Positions 12,481 to 22,560 of a stretch of 64,000 bases of DNA are shown here, piece by piece; position 1 is the stretch's first letter; every line of letters starts with the position of its first letter. Where the stretch lies: the NCBI GenBank assembly GCA_036583965.1, contig JAZBQD010000019.1, forward strand, positions 18,164,085 to 18,228,084, read 5' to 3'. Under the pieces are notes generated by a model. It searched no databases, was not told the origin of the DNA, and saw only the letters and a list, made by a program, of their open reading frames with translations. The translations under genes were made by a program, and so were the position numbers. The stretch comes from Prunella strophiata. Its lineage: Eukaryota > Chordata > Aves > Passeriformes > Prunellidae.

Positions 12481-12720
12481 CACTCTGTATCAGCCTGGCA
12501 ATTTACTTAAAAGAATATAATTCAAACTTTTCATTCAGTAAATAGCACAGATTTCCGTTGAGTATTAGCGAGTTGATGAGCCCGATTTAGTTAGACATTA
12601 TAATTAATTGTTCCAAAAATGCCTAAGCAAAGTTGTATAATCAAATAATCAATTATCCAGTGGCTTTTAATTGAGATAGCTAATTTTATTTTTTATTGTC
12701 AGCCTTTCAGGAGTTTAGGA
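12481..12720. promoter_or_regulatory. Candidate conserved non-coding element
   Basis: The stretch is AT-rich yet keeps three CpGs within about 30 bases (12556, 12569, 12583), has no long open frame and no repeat signature. It has dense homeodomain-type cores: TAATTAATTG near 12600, CAATTA, TTTAATTG and GCTAATTTT downstream. This composition is typical of vertebrate developmental enhancers. Nothing in the sequence says which gene it would control, and no alignment was possible. Confidence 0.35.
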
Positions 12721-15700
12721 ATCCATTTTAATGATCAGAAAATTGTATCCATGTTTATGGAGGTATAGATTCTATAGAACAAGGACAAAATTCATGCCTG
12801 GTTCAAATGTATGTCATAGACTGACACATATAAGAAAAATACTCCATTTACTCTACTTTTTAAAGTTAATGATGTGTGTATATAATAACTTAAAATCTAA
12901 TATCTCCAAGTGCTAGCTATGGATTTTCCAGAACAGCTGGATACAAGATGCATGCTAATTCAGAGAGCAGCTGGACTTTCCTCCACTGTTGTGAATAGAC
13001 AGGATTTAAATGGAAGGTTGCTACCTACTGCCAAGCATAATTTTCAAGTGTTGTGTTCTCCTGGGATGTTTTGATTGAATTAGGAGGTTTCAGCTAGTTC
13101 AGTGAGTGAGATGCAATGAGTAGTAAAAGGTTCTGTTCTCCACACATTATTGGACACCATATGTAGGTCTTTTGCTCATTTTTAAGTCTGCAAGTGTAAA
13201 TTCCTAAAGTACTATAAGGATTGTCTGAGCTTTTAAAGTCATATTAGACATTCCCATACATAAAAAAGACATCCAAATATTGGACTGTCCCCACATACTA
13301 CATTATGTATTTTTCTAACCCCAAATGAGACTGTTTTTCCAACAAAAAATTTCTGTATGACAAAAAAGCAAGAAAAATATGTTACTTATAATGACTGCAA
13401 GTGTCTGGAGGAAAACATCCTGTATTTTAAATTCTTTTATTCTTGTCTCACATCTGTGCTGCAGGAATTCACTATCTTTATTCTTGCCAGATAGCTTTGT
13501 CCCCAGAGCAAGTATGACTTTATTATTCCAATTTTTACAAGTTTGAGTTCATGTCATTTTCTGGATTGAAATCTTTACCATTTCTTCTTCTGTTTACTCA
13601 GCATGAATATCTGGTATATGCAGCAATTCAGTTTAGCCTTATCAGACATGGGGTCCCGTGGTAACAGTGGGGGATATCTTCATTATTAATAATATTATGA
13701 GTACAGAATATGACTTATGAAAAGCTGTGTCTGTATATTTGTGGAGTTTCTCTAGCGTTATCTGTCCTCTGCTAATTAGAATTTAGCTGACAAAAACACA
13801 GAGTGAAAAGGAGGAAGGACATTTTTGTTTTGACTGTTAATTACAGTCAGCTCTTGCAATGTGTCTATAGTGGACATTGCAGCATAGGAGAGATGCATAA
13901 AAGCTCAGCTTTAAATTAATGCTGCAAAAATAATAAAAGGAATTTAGCCAATGAAATATGGAACTTCATGTTAGATTCCTGAAGGTGAAGAACTGGGAAG
14001 GCTAAGAAAAGTGAAAAATTAATCTTACCAAAATTGGATAGATTCTGTGGGCTATACTTGCTGATTTGCTGTCACATGGTGTTATTGTTGCTCTGTCTGC
14101 TCCACACCATCACAGCCTGGAGGAGAATAATATAAATCTTCTATGAATTCAATTGAACTGCTTTCCTATGGTACCAATCTACAAGAAGCTTGGAAATGGA
14201 TTTAGTGCAATGCATTGAAATTTTGATCACCTTCCACATAACAGAAATCACCAGGAGTATTGAGAGTTCAGCTTCTCCTGGGCCAGTATCAAGAAGGAGC
14301 TGAAATTTCAGCTCAGATAGGCTTGAATACACAGCACAAGCATTCAGTGGTGAGCTGCACGTGTTCCTGCCATGTGTTTTGCATGTAGCAATGTCTACAA
14401 GGGAGTGGAAAGTATTTTGTCAGTATTTTTGTTTTATTTGACTTCACTTTTGACTGTTATGTTACAGGAGAGAGAAATTAGATGGAACACATCTTCAGCC
14501 ACGGGTAACATATCTTCAGGCATGAAGGAATTCCTTCATGTCAATGCTGCATTTGTACTGGGCACACTGTGCTCTTCTGTCCCATGGAGTGGAATATATT
14601 TCACTTGTGTCTTGGGGCTCTGGCACCACTTGATGGAAAAATGGCCACATGTCAAGGCTGCAGGTGGAAAGGGCTGCTTTCAACAGCTCTTCTTGGAGGG
14701 AGAGCCACTTGGGAGACTCTTCTTCTTCATATGTTCCTTGTTGGGGAGCTCCACTGCTGTGCTGGGACCTTTCTGCAGTTCCACAGTTCAAGACAGCCAT
14801 GAAGTGGAGAAGCTGTGTGAAGCATTTTGATACATGGGTGAGATGCTAGTGATGAGCAAATGTGAAGCAGAAGTCAGCTGAGGATTTTGTTTCAATGAAA
14901 GAGGCTTTCTAGACCTGAAATAGTGAACAAAAAGAGTTTCCACCAACAGCCTAAGTAATTGGAGTTTTTCTTTTTTCTTTAAGATCCACATTATTTTTAA
15001 AGAAAATCTGAGACAGTCTGAGTGATTGCAAGAGTTTTTCACTACTGTCTTTTTCTAAACAGACAGGTCTAAGTTCTGTTACACATTTTTTCCATTGAGG
15101 TACTTAATATTTGCCTGGAAGAGGCTTTTACCTCTGAAGTAAGCAAAGAAAGCAGGGTTTGCACTATTTATTTATCTCTATCCTAAAGAAACAGCCACAG
15201 AGGCACACCAAAAGATGTTCACATCCTGAATCTGGTATGAAGTTTGGAAAGTACACCTTACAGACAAACTCTGAGCCACAACATGTACTGCTGACATTTA
15301 TAAAAAAAGTCTATGTCAAAAAATAAATGAGTCCAGCAAAACAAAAAGACCAGGCTGGAAGAAGTCATCAAGAAAAAATACAGCACAATGTGTTGATAGC
15401 ATCAATTTGAAGAGATGTTCCCACCATCAGGCTCTGAGGCTGCCCAGGGAAGCTGTTTCTTTTTCCAGTATCCAGGATCTCAACAGGGAACAAAACCAGT
15501 TGTTTCTCATCTATTCCTGGTAAAATTTCAGAATGTTTGGGCCCCTTGGTTAAATGATTCCTAGAGCTAATGCTTATAATTTCCCCCCCCCTTTTTTTAA
15601 ACAAAATGTTTTCGGTATCTCTCAGGCTAGAACAAATTTATACTCAGCATGAATGCTACTCCCTGCCCCTTACATCAGTGGGAGCAGGAGCAGAGCTTGT

Positions 15701-15802
15701 TTTGGAACCAGTGGAAATATTGGCAGGGACCCTGGAATTTGTGCATAGCTTTGAATCCTACAGGCAAATAATAGCATGCAGCAGAAACACCTCCTGAGCT
15801 GG
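12721..15802. other. Gene-less stretch with one perfect palindrome
   Basis: No gene recognised. The longest frame is 152 codons at 14372-14830 (+); it overlaps two more + frames and a 94-codon minus frame, so openness is not strand-specific. It has no motif I know. A CCCCCCCC/TTTTTTT block lies near 15583-15599. Confidence 0.5.
14521..14540. repeat. Perfect 20-bp palindrome
   Basis: CATGAAGGAATTCCTTCATG is identical to its reverse complement with no spacer and is centred on an EcoRI-type GGAATTCC. Extension fails at the next base (G opposite T). Such symmetry could bind a dimeric factor or be chance in 64 kb. Confidence 0.9.
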
Positions 15803-15976
15803 TGTGGTGGGTTGATGTTGGCCAATTCCTGGCTGCTCACTCACTCCCCTCTGCAAACTGGACAGAGGAGAGACAATTTAAGTAAGGGTTCATGAGTTAA
15901 GATAAGAACAGGGAGAGATTGCACATCAAATACCATTATGGGCAAAACAGGCTCCTACTTAGAAATGCGAAGTGAA

Positions 15977-15982
15977 TTTATT
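15977..15982 (-). promoter_or_regulatory. LTR polyadenylation signal AATAAA (minus strand)
   Basis: TTTATT on + reads AATAAA on the minus strand, about 170 bases before the LTR's sense 3' end. This is where the family normally carries the signal, and it is the main reason for setting the element's orientation to minus. Confidence 0.6.
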
Positions 15983-16179
15983 ACTAACAGCATCAGACCA
16001 GGATAATGAGAAATAAAATAAGCCCTTAAAACCAGCTTCCCCCTCCCCTCCCTCCTTCCCAGCTCTACTGCCTTCTCCAGCAGTGCAGGGAGACAGGGAA
16101 TGGGGGTTACAGTCAGTTCATCACCTGTGGTTTCTCCTGCTGCTCAGGGAGAGGAGCTTGTTCCTCTGCTGCACCATGG

Positions 16180-16560
16180 GGTCCCTCCCATGGGAGACAG
16201 CTCCCCTTGGACTTCTGCAACCTGGCTCCATCTCACAAGCAGCAGCTCCCTGCAACCTGCTGAATGTGATTCCATCCCATGGGCAACAGTTCTCCCAAAA
16301 CTGTTGCAGTGTGGGTCACTCTTCCACAGGGTGCAATCCTTCAAGCACAGGCTGCTCCAGCCTAGGGCTCCTCTCTCCAGAAGCCTCCTCTCAGGCATCC
16401 ACCCACTCCAGTGTGGGCTCCTCCCTGGGCTGCAGGGGGATCTCTGCATCCCCCATGGACCCCACGGGCTCAGGGCACAGTACCTCACCATGGGCTGCAC
16501 CAGGGGCTGCAGGACAATCCCAGCTCCAGCTCCTGGAGCACCTCCTGCCCCTCCTGCATT
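16180..16560. repeat. Degenerate repeated units inside the LTR
   Basis: Blocks of the type CCATGGG..., CTCC/CTGC and GTGTGGGTC/GTGGGCTCC recur every 40 to 70 bases (for example around 16175, 16280, 16310, 16410, 16455, 16490). The family's LTR carries tandem-like GC-rich units of this kind. In this copy they have drifted and are no longer a clean tandem array. Confidence 0.5.
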
Positions 16561-16852
16561 GACCTTGGTGTCTGCAGAATTGTTCCTCTCACACGTTCTC
16601 ACCTCTGCTCTTCTCTGGCCACAATTAGAACTGCACAAGCCCTCTTGGTTTTCCTTTCTTCCTAAATCTCTTATCACACAGGCTTTACCTCTATTCCTAA
16701 TTGGCCCAGCCTTGGCCAGTGGCACATCCATCTTTGGAACTTCCAGGGATTAACTCTGCTGGACATGGAGGAAGCTTTTAGCAGCTTCTCACAGAAGCAG
16801 CCCCTGGAGCCAGCCCCACTATCAAAAACCAGGCCATGCAAACCTAATACAC

Positions 16853-19800
16853 TTGGATATCTAGTGATTTCTTTTTTTAAAAGGGAAAGCATGACACAAA
16901 ATTAGCAGTCAGCATATAGAAACTAAGGCAAGAGATCATGATGGAATGTGGAATTTCTTCTGGTTCATTTGGCAAGTTTCAGTCATTAAGTTAAAATAGG
17001 TGCAGTTAATTTTGTGTTACTGGAGGAGGTGGTCACTTCATGATATTCATTCTTACTTGTTTTCTGCATCTGTACTTCAGAGATAATTCATCTGTCTCTT
17101 GTTGGTTAGTAAAAAAAATGAAAACCTTCTAGTTCAGGTATATAGTTTTGTACTTTTTTAACCACTTTGCCCACGCCTTCCAATAAGGCCAAAAAAAGGT
17201 ATTTTACTGTCAAAATAAGGACAAAAAAGGGGAAGAGCAAACAGAGCAAAATTAATTAATTGAATTTCTACTGCTGTGATGCTGATTATTTCTTAATGAT
17301 TCAGCTACAGTCACTGAATGTAACATTAATAGAAGCAAGATTCATAGGTCTGTAAACATTTTTGGAAATATAATTAATACTAGTGTTTACCTAATATTAA
17401 TTGCTACTACCAAGTGGTTAATGGTTGGAAAGGACTTGAAAGAAAATGGTAAGACACTCCTTCATTGGACTAAAGGGGCAAGGACCCTCCTTCTCCAAAG
17501 AGATCAGGTGGCTGTGGCTGCCAGCTCCAGGGATGCATGGAGCAGCCCTCAAGGGGGTACAGACATGACACTTGTGACCCTCAGGCCAAGTCACAGCTGC
17601 CCACAAAGCAGAGGTTTTTTTATCCTAAATGTATGTCCAGGTCTTTTTCTGATGCAACACAGTGCATTACTGTGCCTCAGATGTCTTTTGCCTGAATCTT
17701 GAACAAACAAATTCCTTATTAGGGAAAGAGGTATTGCACAGACATATCCATGTGATGTATTGTAAAAATGGTTGCCAGAGCCTTTGAAATAAATGTGAAA
17801 AGAAACAGCTGACAGTTCAAAACTGAATTGCAAATCTTGTAGCCCTGCGAAGTTACAAATATACAAATCTTATTACACATCTCCTGAGTGACTACATTTA
17901 GGTGATTCATGAAGATACAGAAAATTCATCCCTGTCAGCTGGGGCCAAGAAGGACAAATTGCCCAGGAACAGCCTATTATGCTTGTTCTTAGTACTTTTA
18001 AAATGACAGCTGACATTTATTTCTAAGATGTTATAAAGCACAAGGGAAGATAACATTCTCTTCTACTACTGAGCTGTGAACACCTGCATTCAATAATCAT
18101 TTGCATATCTGCCTCTTTAATTCAAGGATTTAGATTCCCTTTATAAATATTTACCAATTAAGCAGCTCAAGAAACTAAGCAGTGGGAACATATTGTTATC
18201 ATTTTATAGTTGTGCAAAGAGTACTGGTAAACTAAAGGATTTATCCATAGTTTTATCAAAGGTCAAAGGAAAGTGAAGTGTCAGGACTTGGGTGTTTAGC
18301 TGTATGTAGGCTTCAGTCAGTCCATTTTTCACATGTATATTTCTCCATGAGTGATATACTCATTAAAACTGAGAAGTCATTTTTCAGGTCAAGCCTTACA
18401 TGCTCATAGATTTTTTTAATAGAGAGATGTGGCTATTTTGACCCTCTAGTCTGACCTCTTAGTGGAATACAGAGGGTTCCATGAGTAGTTCTTGCTTCAC
18501 CAGTGTCTGTCACGCACTACAATATTTCAGGATGAAAACAAAAACAACAGTAAAAAATATAACTCCCTCAAAACTCAGTGATTCTTTGAAAGGTTCTGTC
18601 AATGGAGAATCTGCTATACCCCTGCTAGAGCTGTGGCACTGTTTAGGACCCTTACTGTTAAAGCATTTGCCTTGTTTGCATTTAACTTCAATTTCTAAAC
18701 ATTATTTGTTTCTTTACCAACAGAATTAATTTCACAGGTTTAAAGTTCCTGAATGTTGTAACTGATACTGAACTTACTTGCAGTGTTTTTTCCCAAGAAT
18801 ATTAATAAATATTTATTTTTATGTCTGTGGATATTTTCATTATACTTACAAATATCAGATATCCTTATTAAATCATATTAAATTCTGAAACAGATCTGTT
18901 GGTAAAGATGTGTTAAGTTACACAGGGTGGATATTTCCTTTGACATTTCCTTATATAATTTATTGTCCTCCTGTTCATGAATCTTGAGACAAAGATTACA
19001 GATGTTGATTCCCTTTCTCAGAGTTAGTCATTAATTTAGATATTTTTTCAAATCCTTTTATAGTTTTCTCACCTCAGATAAAGATTGTCAGGATTGAGTA
19101 TTTCTTCAGTGAAGACATTTGAGCAGTTAATTCTCATTTTTTGAATTGAAATGTCTTCTTGTTTGTGTCCTGTTATTATTTTTCCCATAAGGATCTTAAC
19201 TAGGACTCAGTGAACAATGGAAAATAAAAGCATCAAATGCAAATTATTCTGTTCTGCAATGTCTTATGTTTCCTTCTGAGAGCATTAGAATGCAAATATT
19301 TGAGGAAAAGAGATGCTGAGAGGAGTGATTCAGGACAAACAAGATTTCAGTTGTGAATCTTGGAATTTAGAATTGGTATGATGGTAAGCTGCACAAGCAT
19401 TGTTCTTCAACTTCCATTCCTTTACTGGGCAGCACCATGAACTAGAAATAATACCAGTGAACAAATTGGGATGTTAAAGGATGCTCATGACTCACAACTG
19501 ACAGCTAAGTGAAATACACATTACAGTGAAATTTTGCGTTCAGTGGTACTACTTAATCTGATTCAAATTCAGATTTAAAGCCCAAGTGCTGATATAGTTC
19601 CATGTATAGAATACATTTGTGGCATTGCTCTGTTTGTTGCTAAAAACAACAGTAAAGTAGTCAAAAGTCACTAGAAGAAATACTAAATTACAGATTGTTT
19701 TCTGCCTGCTTGTTCATGCTTCCTTGCTGCAGTTGTGTCTGAGTATCACCAGTGAGTATATTAAAATACAGAGAATGTAGAGCACACCTATGGAGGAAAG

Positions 19801-19855
19801 AACTGATATAGGTTATATGCTCTTAGTGGGTCCTCTAATGTCCACAAGAATCTGG

Positions 19856-19856
<1 letters not shown>
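16853..19856. other. Gene-less stretch
   Basis: No gene recognised. Frames at 17418-17702 and 17591-17910 overlap on opposite strands. An octamer ATTTGCAT lies near 18100 beside AATAATC and TTTAATTC, a weak enhancer-like cluster. At about 18195-18300 a segment with ATCAAAGGTCAAAG and GTCAGGACTTGGGTG faintly resembles a reversed MIR/L2 element. Confidence 0.45.
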
Positions 19857-19919
<63 letters not shown>

Positions 19920-19975
19920 GTAGTAGTATTATTAGTAGTAGTAGTAGTAGTAGTACTAGCAGTAGTAGTAGTATT
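19857..19975. repeat. TTA microsatellite grading into TAG repeats
   Basis: About 62 bp of uninterrupted TTA units (roughly 20 copies) are followed by about 55 bp of mixed TAG, TAT and TAC units, giving one period-3 array of about 119 bp. The second half looks like a diverged part of the same array. Apparent poly-Ile/Ser or poly-Asn/Thr frames across it are artefacts of the period of three. Confidence 0.97.
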
Positions 19976-21880
19976 CTTTTGTATTTTAAAAATCATGACC
20001 ACCTGGACATATATTAGAGAGGACAGCCTATCTTTTTCTGTGCTATTATAAGGGATGAGGATCAGCACTTAACTCTCTAATTAGAGAAATTCAAAACTGT
20101 TTAAGAGGATTAATTTGTTTTTCCAACACAGCTGCTTCATAGGATGAAATGATTCTTTGCATATTTTTGAGAAAGGAAACTTATTTGGTTAGATAGCTGG
20201 TGACATGTAGCCTCATCCACCCTTTTCTCTGTCAAAATTCCAAGTTCAAATATTTTCACTCATGTTGCTTATAAAATAAAATGGCCCAGGATAAATTATT
20301 ACATTAGCTGTTGTCTTGTTAGATCACAAGATTAATGATCTTAAAAGGGCTGTGATCCTGAAAATAAATTCAAAACAACAACAGTGACATGGACACTTCT
20401 GCTCAGGCATTCCTAAATGACACTAATACTTCTTCTCTGAGTAGAAGAGATTGCATGGAAGTGTACACACTTCTTTCAATCCTCTCCTTTGAGCCTTAAT
20501 GCATTTTTAATATGCAGTGGTTGTGCATGTGGTTTCTGTGGCTGCACAAGGGTTTTGCCAAGCAACTGGCTAAGTTCTATGTGACTGATTTATGGATGAA
20601 TGTTGAACTACATCTGATTTTTCATTTTTACCACCTGTTTGAGTTTGAAGTTCGGTTTTTCAGCCAGGGAATACAGAAGGACAGAGGTCAAACTCCTTAT
20701 ACAGCATGCTGCAAAGGTTAGAAGACCTCCAAGATACATTTCAACTGTCTGAATAACCTTGCAAGTGTTCTGCAGGCACAGCATCCAGCATAAAAGCTCA
20801 GGTAGACATATAGTTGAGTAAGGGTGGAAACCCCAAATTCATTTTTTTTAACAGAGAATTCAGGTATTTTCTGCAGTATCTTCTCCAAGAGCTACAGGAA
20901 ACAGCCTGGAAAAAACTCACTTGAGGTCTGTAAAGACGTCTGGAGATGGAAAAGTGTTTATGGAAGTTAATTTTATGAAGATTATGGTTATGTTTCACAG
21001 ATAGGCCACATAAACAGGTGCCAAAGTTGAGAATGGAATTGCAAGAATTGTAACAACAGCTCTAAGTGCATAGTGCATTTATCCAGGACATACAGAGACA
21101 TCTATTACAGGTTAGGTTCCCATCTCCTTTTCCCAGTGTATTTTTAAAGGAGGTTAATATCTCCAGCCAAAGACATTCTGGGATTACATAGAATGGAGTT
21201 ACTCTATGAATTAGCTGATACACAAGAGAGGAGAGAAAAAAATTACTGAAAGGATGGAGTAACGTAGTCAGAGTGATGAGCTAGAAACATTAATGAATGA
21301 TTGGAGTTATGGAGGAAGTAAAGGTAAATGGAAAGTGGAAAGGGGACAAGACAAATATTACCTTGCCAGGGAATTTTAATCTTCACCAAAACACTGGGGT
21401 TTTTTTCTGTAGCATTGGACAAATTATTGAGCTTTTTTTCTGTGTCCTCATTGATGAGCTGGCCAAAATGAACAATCAAATGCCTGTAATTCCCTCTCTA
21501 AGGTAGGTAACAGTATCTGCTAAGTTTTTGGAGGAGACATTGGGATTGCAGTAGGTATGGCTGTGGGTCCTGGGGAATGTCCTCATGGCAAGCAGCCTCT
21601 GTCACTCACCATGGTGTCTGCAGAGTTAAGTGCAGAAGAGGTACTTGGTGCTAGCCCTGAAGTCAAAGCCAGGGCTGTTCACAGCAGGACTGGGTGCATG
21701 CACCCTGGGGGACATGATGGCCTTTCCAAGATGCCTCATGGAGACTTCAGCAGAGTATTGTGGGTCAAGATAGCCCAGAATATTTCAAGGATAATCTTTG
21801 CTGGTGGATTTTTATTTAAACACATATCTTCTGGTGAAATGCAGATGAGGAAAGTCAACCACATTCTGCTAGGGAGCCCA
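19976..21880. other. Gene-less stretch
   Basis: AT-rich; no repeat family or gene recognised. Frames at 20512-20721 (+), 20798-20998 (-) and the overlapping pair 21243-21506 on both strands are short and lack motifs. Confidence 0.5.
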
Positions 21881-22560
21881 ATAAAAACTACTCTGGTGCT
21901 GGCTCATTTGGTCTGCAGCTTTAACCTCCCTGTGAGCCTGTCCTTCCCTGCTGAGGGACCATCATCCATGAGCCCTGCTGCAGCTCTGGGAATGGCAGAG
22001 CCAGGGACAGCAGCACATATTCAGAGCTTCCACTCCAGCATTGCCTCGTGCCTGACTCTGCTCCCGCTGGAGCCTCCCAGCAAATGGAGCTGCTCCAGGA
22101 CAAGGCTCCTGCCCAATCCTGAGCCCACCCCAAGGGCTGGGCACAAAGAGGAGTCCTGCTGCAGATGACAGGGGTTTGGCTCTGCCAGAACCATGCTGAG
22201 CCCCCAGACCCCTCAGCAGAACATGGCTGGGCACTCAGGAATGGCCTCTGCAATGAGCAGGTGGCTGAGCTGGATGCCCAATAGCTGGCAGACAGTCAGC
22301 ACCAGCTGGGAGGGGACAGGCTCTTTCACGGAAAAATGTCTTGGATAGAGGTGAGTGTAGCACCTAGCCTTGCTCCTTCCCCTGCAGTGTGTGATTTGGG
22401 CTCCTGCTGGTGCATGTGAGAGTTGCTGTGCACCAGGAGGTGCATGGAGCCATTCAGGCACAGCAAATCTGGTGCTCAGTCTGTGACAGTGGAGCTCTTT
22501 GGCTGCAAAGGTGCTTCAAGATCCCTTCAGCAGTGAAAATGGGACCTTCCTGGCTGGCAG
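21881..22560. other. GC-richer patch, unassigned
   Basis: Base composition rises well above the neighbourhood and CTGCTGCAG/CAGCAG-type words are frequent. A 203-codon + frame (21557-22168, ATG start) enters it, and two minus frames (21921-22253, 21962-22234) and another (22213-22461) overlap it. No domain, signal or known repeat is recognised. It may be an unrecognised LTR, as the other GC-rich patch of the window is, or decayed exonic or unique DNA. Not called as a gene. Confidence 0.4.

Larger units (their letters stand above)
15803..16852 (-). mobile_element. Solo LTR of a second avian ERVL-type family
   Basis: On the + strand it runs from TGTGGTGGGTTGATG to CCATGCAAACCTAATACA, which I recognise as the reverse complement of a common avian ERVL-type LTR. 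In sense (minus) orientation it starts TGTATTAGGTTTGCATGG, has a GC-rich middle made of degenerate repeated units, then a poly(A) signal at 15977-15982 and the terminal region ending CCCACCACA. Length is about 1.05 kb. Flanks GCTGG and CTTGG agree at 3 of 5 positions, so the target duplication is uncertain. No internal gag/pol is adjacent. Open frames of 217, 159 and 195 codons (16083-16753 on +, 16144-16731 on -) lie inside the GC-rich middle and reflect few AT-rich stop codons there; they show no protein family. Confidence 0.85.

Noticed and set aside
14372..14830. 152-codon frame with hydrophobic segments
   Set aside because: Three other frames on both strands cover the same DNA, no motif is recognised and no splice or promoter context supports it.
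16100..16753. 217-codon open frame on +, the longest in the window
   Set aside because: It lies wholly inside the minus-strand LTR, overlaps open frames on the other strand and has no protein family features.
19790..20068. Frames encoding poly-Ile/Ser and poly-Asn/Thr
   Set aside because: They are readings of the TTA/TAG microsatellite, whose period of three avoids stops in some frames.
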